DNA from: Apteryx mantelli
Lineage: Eukaryota > Chordata > Aves > Apterygiformes > Apterygidae
DNA: 64,000 bases
Direction of reading: 5' to 3'
NCBI RefSeq assembly: GCF_036417845.1
Contig: NC_089981.1
Coordinates: 84,485,268 to 84,549,267 of the forward strand
Below are positions 47,401-58,700 of the stretch, piece after piece (the stretch's first letter is position 1; each line of letters begins with the position of its first letter). Under the pieces are notes generated by a model, which was not told the origin of the DNA, searched no databases, and was given only the letters and a program-made list of their open reading frames with translations. A program made the translations under genes and the position numbers.

Positions 47401-50400
47401 GGTTCCCAGGCACCGGAGAAGCAACAGGCTGCGGGAAGCAAGCGAGCAGCAAGAAGGGGGCTGTGAGCAAGGGAGACCGTGCGTACGCAAAGGGGCAGGA
47501 TGCGGGAAGGTGGAAGGATGAGTGGAAAAGAAGGAAGCACATCCAGGAGAATTTCCTCTGCAAAGAAAAGGCAAAAGCCAGAACAGGCAGACAGACAGAT
47601 GGGGAAACGGGAGAAAAACAAAGCAATTTGTGCTACCAAATTCCAACTCGCGCACCAATCCTTTTTTTTTTCCTAACTGATTTCAATACTTCTTGACCCT
47701 CCTGCCCATGGCAGAAATGGACTTCCCATTTCTGCAGCCGCCTGCAGGCAGCCCGATTGCAATAGCATGTCACCCCCATCCCTGCCTGCCCCAAATCTTG
47801 CCCCCTCCCCAACGCCGGCGCTCGCCTGGTCCCCCAGCACCAAACAGCGTCCCGCCGAAAAGATGAAGTCATTTTGCAAAGTAGGGCTTAAGCTCTTCAG
47901 TTGCTTCGATGCCTTTGAAAACACCAGCGCTTGCTGTAACTGGGGGATTCTGCTGCGGTACCGCGAGCCGGGCGCTCACACAACCCCGGTCACCCAATGC
48001 AGGATCTGCAAGCAGCGTTTTACAGCGGACAATGCAGCAACCCGTCTGTGAACAGCCTGGCTTTGGAAGGAGGCCCGACCCGGAGCACGGGGGGGTTGAC
48101 GTTACGTGATGAATAGCAGCAGAATTAGAGCCCAGCATGTCTGTCCTGGGAACGGGGGAGTTTTGCCCTCGCCGTGGATGGGTGAGTTACTCTTAGAAAA
48201 AAGCTCAAAGAGACAATGCACCACGTTGAAAAAATGGTATTTTTCAGCTAATACCAGCTCTCCTGTGCGTTCTGCCAAAAGCAGTTTGAAAATCCGGTGC
48301 TGCTTTTACACCACTGGGATAGCATCTGAGGAAAGGGCTGGGGATTTTCACAAAACACTTCAAAACCAAGTCTGGGGGCTTAGACGCCAACGTGCCCTTA
48401 ATGAAGTGTCCCGACCTGGAGCGACATTGTCGCAGCGCTCCTGGAGCAGCCGCTGGCCACAAAGAACGACCCAAACCACTTGGTGCCATCAAAACTGTCA
48501 CAGCACTTAGTCACCGGATTTAGTGCTGCTCTGAAGCATCAGCCGCTCGTCTCAGGCCACCCGCTGTCACACCAGCTCTCATCAACCAAAGAGGGCAAGT
48601 CCTTGGCTCTCGTGACTGCAGGGTGAAAATAACTGGAAGCATGTTACCCTTTAGGCCTGCAGTACCAGAAACAAGTGAGAAGCGCAGAAATCCTGCCCTT
48701 ATGTCACGGAGCTGTAACTGCACGATCTTTGGGGTGATACCCTACTTCTTGCTTGTTTTACGATATGACACCTGAAAGGTCACTGAGTTTCATAACACCT
48801 TTAGGATGCACCGGGATGGGGACCGTGCACGTCGGGTGAACTTGGCAGATTGGCTGCATCCCCAAAAAAACGGCATCTGTCCAAAGGGCAGCCGGATCGA
48901 GGAACGACTTTCCCTGCTGACGCTTCACTTTCCCAGCACGACCATGCACCAGATCCTTGTGCTCCTGGGGATGGTTTTGTGCGTTTAAGACCTGTCCTTA
49001 GCAAAGCACCGTGCAGGGCTTTCAGGCAGGGAACAGCCAATTCCCATGAGCTGGAAGTGCTGCGCTCCAAAAAAAAAATTTTTTAAGGTTTGGCTGATGT
49101 ACGGCAAATACTGTCAATTCCCACTTGGGGTAGGTCCCTTGGAAAGCAATTTCTAGTGAGTTTTGTTTTTTAATTAGAACGTGGCTGCATAAAAAGTTAT
49201 AAAGAGCGTGCTGTTAAAGTGTATTTTACAGCTGCACCTTGGGGAAAAGGCGCTTGCTTTAAGACAAGAGGAGAAAGCAAGCGGGTACGAAAGGCGATAG
49301 CTTCACGTGGCCTCCCCTGGTAAAGGCTCTCGGCACATCTCGGGCTGGGGAAAGGCCTTCACCCGTGGAAGGGGGCTGCTCCACCCGGCCCGAAAACGCT
49401 GCCGTGCCGCTGCCGCCTCCGCGCAGCTCCGACGTCGCCGTTTGCTCCCGCGAGGGACCTGCCACACGGTGACTTCCACTCAAGGGCGGCTTCAGAAGGC
49501 TCGATGTACCAACCCGCGCGCCCAAAACCAGTCATGCTGCCATCTCCAGCTGGGCAGCCAACGGCTTCCCTTTCTCCTCCAGGCCTGCGTTCGCCAAGAG
49601 CAGACTGAACAGCTACAAAGAAAAACAACGGAAACTGTTTGTCCCCATTCTGCAAAGGATCCATGGGGAGGCTTTCAAAGAGCTCAGTGCAGGTACAACC
49701 GCACTGCTGCTGATATCACAGACTAATTTAGCATAGACGTCACCAGAATTCAACCCCTGGCCAAAGCTTCGGAAAAGCGGCCCAAGTACATTTTTTCATT
49801 GCTGGTCACAGATGAATCATTGGAGGTTCTGCAAAGTTCCTCCCAGCATCGTTATTTTCTTTTTTTCTTACAGCCTCCTAACTGCTTAAAACCATTTCTT
49901 TTGGAATAGCAGGGATTTCTTTCTTTGTTCAAAAGCAAGAAGTGGACTGGCAGAACACAAGTCAAGGAAAACCGCGTTCAAATGCCTCCCTGTTAACCTA
50001 GGAAGGATCTAGATCTGCAGCAGGATGGAGGCAGATGTCTTTCTTCGCTGGCTCCCTTTGGAGAAGTGAACACCACAGATATGATTTATGCAGCTTAACA
50101 AAAGGCAGGCAAAGGTTGAGCAGTCTCCTCGCGCCTGAAGCTGGAAAAGCATCTGGTAAAATTGCCGCCCTCCCCAAGTCGTTGGCATAGACCAAGGAGA
50201 ACATGATATTCCAGTGTTTCATGGGAACAGCACAATATGACAAAGCGACACAGGAATCAAGGACCAGAGCAAAAGCAGTAAATACCAACCACAACGCTGA
50301 GCCAACTGGCGAAACAAGAGAAACCAATTCAGCCTCGGGTTTTCACTTAAAGATAGCAACGTCGCTGATATAGCCTGGGAAGCTGGTAGTCCTTTACAGT

Positions 50401-50722
50401 TCTGTAAATTTACCTCGTGTAAATTCAGCAGAAAGATGAAAACTACATTCCCACTCCAGGCAAAGCTGACGAGAAGCTGCAAAGTGCACATTAATGTGGG
50501 TATCGATGAGACAGTCAGAGCAGCCATGGAAATGAACTTAGCTGATAAGTGAGCAGATCGATACAGCCCCCAGACCGGCCAGTTAGCTAGCGCTTAGGAA
50601 ACAACAAACCGTCTGGGTCAAAAACAGCACTTAAAATGCATCCATAGAACAGGGCTGGAATCTCGTGCCCCAGATTCAAAATGGACATTATCTGCTTCCT
50701 GTGTAAGGAATTAAACTCGACA

Positions 50723-50745
50723 CAAAAAAAAAAAAAAAAAAAAAA
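50723..50745. repeat. Poly(A) tract
   Basis: A 23-base uninterrupted A run. There is no adjacent processed-pseudogene or SINE sequence that I recognise. Confidence 0.9.
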
Positions 50746-53227
50746 TCAAAGCACTCATTTGCTACCCCATGTATTTCTAGAGCGCTTGCAGGGTGGACAG
50801 CAGAGAGAGCACCACAATATCCTACAAAAGACATAAGCAAAGTCATGAGCAGAAGTCCTTGTGTCAACATCTAATGACCCAAGCAGCAACTCTATTTTGC
50901 CCTTATTAACCCATGTCCAAATTAAAGGTTTTAAAATCAGCATTTACATGAAGCTCCTGTATCAGTGCTTTTGGCTACAGAAGCCTCTGCTCCTCTGAAA
51001 TGCTCTTTGCACAAACAAGGTGTCAGGAAGTGTTTCTGCTGCTGCGTTAAACTGGTGCTTCTCTGCCTGGCGTTGGACTCCCGGGTGGTGGCAGGGCTGC
51101 TGACACAGGGCCTGTAGACAGCTGGGTCACAAGATGGAGCCTCCTTATCGGGATCTGCTAATTCATATAAAAAACAGCTCATGAGCCCATAAGAAAAATG
51201 CAAGGCTCCATATTTGGGCAGGGTCAATGAACTGCACAAAAACAGGCTGCGGAGAAAGTAAAATGTGGAAAGGCAAAGGATGAGCAAAAGAAATGTTTGC
51301 AAGGTGAACGAAGCCAACAGAAGCTGTGCAATTGGAAAAAAGGCAAAGGGATGTAGAAACAGGCCTGGAGCCTGCACAACACATGCAGGAACCGGCACCA
51401 CGTAGAGCCGGGCAGCGCCTTGGCTGGGGCACCCACTGACAGCGAGCTGCAGCGTGGGGCTGATGAAGGGAACCGACGTTCAGGCCTGCAGGAGAGAAGA
51501 GCGGAGCGGTTTGAGAGCAGTCTCCAAGGAGGTGCGAGGGGGACCCGCTTCTGAGCTTTGCTTAGGCCAGTTGGAGCAGTGCATTTCCACCGCCGGGCAC
51601 TGGTGGCAGCCTGCCTTGAGGCAGCTGCACGGTCCTGCTCTGCTCTCCCCAGCTCTGCGCTCTCAGCCCTCCTTTGGGCCAGATGTGGCACTGCTCGACC
51701 CACAGCTGAGCCTTGCTGTGCACCAAGTCACCGGAAAACCATTCAGCCGTCCTGTGGGCCGGTTTTCTGCCGATTTACCGCAACGAGGTGGCTCAGCAAA
51801 GAGCCTGAGGAGCATCACTGCAAGAGGACAGAGGCCATGGCGAGCAGCAGCAAAACTGGCCAAGCTGGTCACTCGAGCACTGCCTTGCAAGGGTGATCAT
51901 TTAATGCTCCTCAGGCATCCGGGGTGGTAGGCAACGGCCATACAGCATCCACTGTAGCACATGATATACTATAATTTGCAAGAAATCCCTACTTCTCCGG
52001 CTGGTGGGGAAGTTCCCACAACACATCGGGGGGAACTGCTTTGTTTAAGAATTTGCAGTGCCTGATCATCTCCGTTGACCACATTCACTGCAAGTTGTCT
52101 TTTAATTTTTGAAAGGAAAAGGAGCAGGGACTCACAGCTGTGTTGCGTTTCCCTGCTTGCTGGCACGTTGGCAGTGCCAGGCTGCAAGCGCATGCAATGA
52201 TCTAGTTAGTACTGGGCTGAACTGAAGTCGATAGACCGGCTTCTTTTTTCCCCCGCTCTTACTTTCGGAAACTTTCAGCCGCACCCCAGCCGAGAGTTGT
52301 CATAACCCCCGAGATATAGATCAGATCATTAGGCCTGTGCAAAACTCCCATCGCGCTGCAACAGCCAGAGCCACGGTCACCTCTTGAAGGCACTGATGTA
52401 CTGACAGATCCTCCGGGAGCTGCTCCGCTTCGGCTGTTCGGCCAATCTGATCTGCCACACCTTAAACACCTGCAGTCAGGAGCTGTAGATCAAAACACGG
52501 GCTAGGCAGGGCCAGGGCTGTGCGAGAGGACAGAACTGCTGCGTTTCGGCGGCAGCACCAGCCTCTGGCATCTCCACGGCATGTGCTCCAACCCAGCAGG
52601 CTATTCACAGATGTGTCTCAAATTTTAAAGTGCTATTTTTAAATGGCGGAGGACACCTCCGAGGGGCGCCCAGCCCGGGCGCAGAGCCAGGTTGGCGGCC
52701 AGCTCTGTTGCGTGGGGAGGGAAGATGGTTTGAGCATCTCTCGGCTTGGCAGGGGATGCTCGCCCACGAGAGACGTGCCTCCACCGGCACTGGGGCAGCA
52801 CTGACCTTCCTGCACGTCCATCCGAGCTCTCGGAGCATGGGGGACAGGAGCAGTTGGTGAATTTGGCAGGAAATTACATGCCGTGCTCAGTCCCAGCCCT
52901 CTCACGAAGCGCGAACCCAGGGATTGTAAATCTTCTCCTGGTACTTCCGGTGGTCTCTGAGGAAGCAGGGGAAGGGCCAGGCGACACCGCCAGGGAGAGG
53001 AGCAGGAAGCAGTGGGGCTTTGGCACGCTTGTCCTCTGGCCATCCCCCAGGAGAGGTGTCCAGCATGTGCTCCTCCTCGCAGGTCGTCCCCGGAAACTGC
53101 ACGTACCTACCTCCGTGCTTCCAGGCACAGGCAGCTCCCACCCACCATCGCCATCTGGAACGAATTCCTCCCGCTGGGACGGCAGAAGAGGACAGGGAGC
53201 AGCAGGAGAAATCATTTTCTCTCATCT

Positions 53228-53648
53228 CTCTGGAGCATCTCTCTTATGAGGAAAGGCTGAGAGAGCTGGGCCTGTTCAGCCTGGAGAAGAGAAGGCTGAG
53301 AGGAGATCTCATCAATGTGTACAAGTATCTGAAGGGAGGGTGTCGAGAGGATGGGACCAGACTCTTTTCAGTGGTGCCCAGCGACAGGACGCGAGGCAAT
53401 GGGCACAAACTGAAACACAGACACTTCCATCTGAACATGAGGAAAAACTTCTTCACTGTGAGGGTGACAGAGCACTGGACCAGGTTGCCCCGAGAGGTGG
53501 TGGAGTCTCCTTCTCTGGAGATATTCAAAACGCGCCTGGATGCAATCCTGTGCAATGTGCTCTAGGTGACCCTGCTTGGGCAGGGGGGTTGGACTAGATG
53601 ATCTCCAGAGGTCCCTTCCAACCTCAGCGAATCTGTGACTCTGTGATC
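53228..53648 (+). mobile_element. Avian CR1 LINE, 5'-truncated 3' end
   Basis: A well-preserved 3' fragment of a chicken-repeat-1 retroposon. It reads in frame as the end of CR1 ORF2 ([78 protein letters not shown]) and stops at TAG near 53563-53565. The CR1 3' UTR follows (GGTTGGACTAGATGATCTCC, GAGGTCCCTTCCAACCTCAG), ending in a short ATTCTGTG-like tail. It is the only relatively young transposon seen and the main reason for calling the sequence avian. No target-site duplication is expected for CR1. The 5' truncation removes most of the reverse transcriptase. Confidence 0.93.
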
Positions 53649-54069
53649 TCCACTAGAAGCATCAGGAATCCACTCTTAAACCGGCTTTGCAGCAACACCA
53701 CTTTCAAAGCAGCATTTCTTGGCTGAATGAAAAAGCTCCTTGTTAAATAACAGCTTTCATGGAAGACGTCTTAAAAATTTTTCATTTCTAATTGAACAGC
53801 CCAAATTCTAAGATGCTATATACACTCTCCGTCCTCCAGCACAGCCCGTAATACATCTACACATACCAGCATGCGGTCTGAGAGCTGAAATACTATATGC
53901 ATTAGTTTGTCTGAGCGAGGAAGAGTTATCTGATTAGTGATCAGCAAGATTTAAGAACTAGTATAAAATATATCGCAGTGTTTTTGCGCTCATCTGCTTT
54001 ATGTACTCAAATGGGATTTATTTTAAGTTTGAGTTGTTCCTATTTGGGATCAGAAGAGGAGGAGGAAGG

Positions 54070-54260
54070 AAATGAATGCCTAAGTTTCTCGTTCAGTGAG
54101 ACATGTAAGCCTATGCCTAAATTTACCCATGTGACGGGTCTCCCTGAAGTCAGTACAAGTATTTTTGTGCCTAAACATAGGCATGTATTTTAAATATCAT
54201 GTTAAATTGAGGCTTGGACACAGTAATCCAGAATACATTCATGATTCTAAGCTTGTCCTA
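54070..54260. repeat. Possible fourth, very diverged copy of the MITE-like repeat
   Basis: CCCATGTGACGGGTCTCCCTGAAGTCAG resembles the ATGTGAGTAGTCCCATTGAAG part of the same repeat group, and TGCCTAAACATAGGCA nearby is palindromic. Weak evidence. Confidence 0.25.
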
Positions 54261-55568
54261 GGCCCTGCTCCTTTAAGAGCTTCTTTTCAAGTTGCTCAAA
54301 ATCTTTGCAAGCTTTTAACTTTTTACATTAAAAATTTCCATTTTGTGTTGATACTGTGTGAGTTATACTAGTAGTATTAACCCAGACGGTTCATATATTG
54401 CCAAAAACAAAGTCATGGAAAAATAGTATTTGATCAGGTACTTGGACTGTGTCAGAACTGCCTGCGTTACCTTTATGCCGGCCCCTCCTTGCAGCAAGAG
54501 TTCAGCTTTCCACCGCTTAAACCATTCAGCTTCTGAGAGCAGTTTTCTTCAGAGGTTTCATTTGATATGCAAAAACTAAGTATCACAACTAATAACTCCT
54601 GTTACACCAAACACCACCTTGGGGGGGAAAAAAAATTAATATAAAGAATCCTTCCCTAACAAAGCTGTGGCTCTAGCAAGGTACAGAAATATCTATAAAA
54701 ATAACAGATAAATTGAAGCATATGGCTCTAAAGGGCCAAACCCTGAATCCATCTAGCTTTGTGCTGTTTCTGACAGTGACCGCAAGCAGATGCCTACAGA
54801 GCAGAATCGGTGACAATTGTCTCACGTTTGCACTCAAAAATTATCTGAACTTCTAACTAACTGATCTCATTTGGGAATCTGCATCCTAAGCCATCTTGCA
54901 GCTTATGAAATGCTCCTGCAGATGGGAACTGGAACGAAATGTTATAATGCCAGTAAATGTTATGCAAGATGTCTGTGTTTTCCCGCTCCGCGGTGCACTT
55001 CATAGAAACGCAGTGCAGCGCTCTGCTTCTGTTTAAGAGCAATGTTCCCATGATGCAGCTCGAAGAGTTTTTGGTTTTACAGCTGTCATGACAGTAATTT
55101 TCTCAGCTTTGTAAGGTTCCCTCATATCCTGTTCGAACTGGCTTATCTCTGTTTGGAACTGATGTTTCTACACAGCATTCTTCAGGAACAGATGTTCTAT
55201 CTGATCCCGCAGCGCAACGCTCAGCCGTAATATAGCCCCATTTTGAAACATTTAGCCTGTCACAGTTGAAAGAAACCTAATGGTTGGCTACTTGTGCACT
55301 TTGGGAGAAAAAAAAAATAGAAGTAACCTATGATTTATAATTTTTCCAAGTGTGCTAAGATGCTCTAAATTTACAGTTCATTAAAATGGCAGCATGTCCT
55401 GGTTCAGCTGCCAGTCCTAAGATTTGTTATCTGAAGAACCAAATTTTTTGCTAAAGCTGCTAGCACCAGCAAAGATCTTCCCCAGTCCCACAAGCAACAG
55501 CAAAAATGTACTGAGAATCTCTATTTACACAAATTAAAAGCTAATGAATTAGTGCAAAGTGTTTAGAG

Positions 55569-55763
55569 CAGTGGGGTCCATAGTTCTTGGACCACAGACT
55601 GCTGTCAACACACAAAATTTATCATGAAGTACTAGGCAGTCTTAATTATTAAGTCTTTAGTTGAACATACTATGGAGGCGATTGCAAACACACAGCTGAG
55701 GGCCACGTACCAGCGGTTTGTGACTCCAGTAGTCTGCAGACCACAGTTTGGGAACCATCCATG
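55569..55763. mobile_element. hAT-like non-autonomous DNA transposon fossil
   Basis: The ends form imperfect inverted repeats: CAGTGGGGTCCATAGTTCTT with GGACCACAGACTGC on the left, and GTCTGCAGACCACAGTTTGG with GAACCATCCATG on the right. They resemble the CAGTGGTTCCCAAACTGTGG termini common to MER5/Charlie-type hAT elements. The inside is AT-rich and non-coding. Flanking 8-base target duplications are no longer clear (GTTTAGAG against CAGAGTGC). Confidence 0.5.
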
Positions 55764-58700
55764 CAGAGTGCTAACACAAACACAGTAAATCACAAGTTGC
55801 CCTAAATGGCTCTAGTACCATAAAAGTCAAAGGCGCTACATGCAGATTTATATCAGCTGAGAATTTGATCCCCTACATTAAGCGGCAATAATATCCACCA
55901 AAAAAAGAAACTTGCAGACTGCTGTAATAAAATTATCTGGCTTTGATCTCGTTGAGATTCCTCCAGCCTAGTCCCACTCGGAGAAATAGATCTTGTGGTC
56001 ATACAGATCCAGACCAAAATGAGTGAGAACCCAGCCCAGGGCCACTCTGCTGCCAACACACACTCCCCTACTTTATCTGCTTTATATTCTCGTCAGCATA
56101 ATTTATAACCCTTCTTCTTGTCCTCTCCCTTTTCCCCTGTAACTCCTTTTTTAGCACGCATTTGGAAGCTTTTTCTCTGTAGCCGACGTTACCTAGCCAG
56201 CATAGGGCACACTAACGATGAAGACCATGATGACCGAGCTTAGAAGCAGGGAGTAGCCACCAGACTCCGTACCCCCGCTTTCTTGCGGGGCAGTAAAGGG
56301 CAGGTGCCACAGCACATCACAGCTGGCAGGGAGGCAGTCCAGCCTACCAGAACCAGGCTGGGAGCCTGGGCAGGAAAAGCATCTCAGATAACAGCTAAAT
56401 ATCAGCAGACGGAGATAGGAGACAAGCTGAGGGTCAGCAGAGGGCTTGCAACAGCCACAAGCTTCAATTACTGATCAGCTGAAAGCAACAGCAGAGGCTG
56501 CCTGAAATAAAACTACTTCTCCTATCAGCCAACACTCAAGGCAACCACATTTTTGACCATCAAAGCACAACTGAAAGGCCTTGCTCTCTGCAATTGCTCA
56601 CAGGCCTTAGATGGGAAGTAATCCTGCCAGAAAAAATTTGTGCGAGAGAAATGCTTTCTCAGGCTCCTAGAAACACCACATAGCACAGACATGCCGGAGA
56701 CATTCCCATGTATTATATACACATCAGATGCGTAACTCTTTTCATAAGTACATTTTACTTTCAAGCAGACAGTCCTTACTTAAAATAGGAGATGAACTGC
56801 TTTACAAAGTTTTCTAAGATTTGCCCCAGGATGAAGGAAGGGAGTGGAACTGTCAAACATTAGCCGAGACCCATTCAGGTCACTGCTAACTCCAAATATT
56901 TATTTTAGCAGTCAACTCTCCTCAAAGCCCTCAAAAACAAAAGTTGGAAGACAAGGGCTCTTCACTTGGAGGCACTCATGCCAACGGTGCTATCGGAAAA
57001 TGACACTTGATACAGGTTCATCTCTACTGCCTCCTGATCCCTGAAATCTAGTCTTCCTTCTGGCTGGTGAAGCGAAAGAGCCCCCTTACCCTAAAGGAGA
57101 TGTCTCCAAGAGGTGTGATGGCTCACATCCTAGAGGACCTGTTCCACAGACTATACGGATGTCCTGAGACCTAGCAGAAATGTGAACATCTTTACAGCTG
57201 GGCAAACTGAATCCCACCCTCAGTGAAGACACAGCAACAGGACCACCGTGTAGGCTTTCTTTCACATACACACAGTTGTTTTGTAATGAAAGGCATGGTC
57301 CCATCATTCATTTCCCCCAGAATATTCCTCCAAGGTTCAGCACCCATTAAAGATTGGTTTGGCTTTTTTCCTCCTCCAAAACTGACTTTCTACCACTGGA
57401 TTCTTGCACATGCTCCGTGTTACATTCACAAACTTAATTACCAGGTTTATAATTCTTCGCTGTGTACTTTTAACTACAGTTGAGGCATTGGCAGAGCTCT
57501 GTGCACTAACTCACCTCCATATAAACACAATTATTTTAAATGAACTCCAGACAAGGTTTAGCTGTAAAAACATCTCCAGTTTTTGAAGTATTTTAAAGTG
57601 TTCAGCTCGGAGTTGGTTTTTTTTTAAGGCAAGAACTTACCTTTTCTGCAGTTTACAAAGAATATTTTCAAAACTAAATGTGGGTGATGTCCCAATCCCC
57701 CCCCAACAATAACATGACGCTTGAAAGTCACAAGTTTGAGAATGAAGCTCCACTGGGATTTCACATTCAGGATTTTCCCTTTTTTAGCTGGCTATTCATT
57801 TCCTTACAAGCAGGAATGCTTTCTGGTTTCAAAGCCAAGTTGAAGAGAAGTGAAAACAGTAAGAGGTATTCACTTGCTTGCATTATTTTAAATGTTTCTG
57901 GCATGCAGTTCCCGTTATAGTTTGCATCAAAAAGTGGCAGAAGAACATTGTGTATACATTATAATGGTTGTATTTTCTCTGAACAGACATGCTTCCAGGA
58001 GGCGGCAGATTAAAGAACTGGTGTGACTTCAGACAGGGAAAAATAACATCTTGCCAGTTGTGCTTATTTGTAGGGAGACATGATTTATGCTTTCCCATTT
58101 GTAGAGTGCTTGAGAGAAATGGGTCACGTGGCACTGTTTAGATAATCCTGGAGGAAATTCAGACGGCATCAGGCAGGGAGAGATAGGGTTTGTTCCTTCA
58201 GATGAGAGAGGCTGGAAAATGGCAGGGAGACATGAGATTTCCTCAAGTTCTTGGAATGAAGTTCAAGGCTCTGATATTCTGAAAAGATTGAGTGTGGGTT
58301 GTGAGAATGAAGCAATTAAGATAACAACAAAAATAGCCCAGGTATGTAGGGATGAACAGTCCTTTCCTGTTATTTATTAGGCGCTGTCTGTACAATCGGC
58401 CCAGGGCAGGGAAAAGAAAAAACAGTTCCTGCCTGAAGGATCTTTACCTGTCAAACAATCCAGCGAGAAGATGCAAAACTGTTCCCGCAAGCATGAAAGG
58501 GGGACTTGTCACCCTCCTGCTCTTCATTTTCCACAAGGATTCCTCTCTGTGGTGTGGGCACTGTCCCATCTCTCTGTACCCTCCTGGATTTAGCAGGACC
58601 TGCAGAAACTAGCCAGTATCATTCCCATAAAAGCATGCAAGAACCTAGTCACAATCACCGGCATCCCCTGCCCTGAAAAACATACATACCAAATTTAGAA

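Larger units (their letters stand above)
40000..49500. other. CpG-rich gene-free block upstream of DACT1
   Basis: The block has a visibly higher density of CpG dinucleotides than the surrounding sequence, in patches around 40.2-40.9, 41.4-41.95, 43.9-44.1, 44.7-45.7, 46.0-46.4, 46.8-47.0, 47.8-48.1 and 48.8-49.5 kb. Between them lie AT-rich stretches carrying many TAAT/ATTA cores. No coding exon was recognised. The purine minisatellite at 44.15 kb lies in the middle. Confidence 0.5.

Noticed and set aside
46781-47521. A 246-codon plus-strand open frame
   Set aside because: It has no recognisable domain or splice context, lies in GC-rich DNA with overlapping frames on both strands, and shows low-complexity composition typical of chance.
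53020-53565. A host gene suggested by a 181-codon open frame
   Set aside because: The C-terminal two thirds are the CR1 ORF2 tail. The rest is unique flank that happens to be open.
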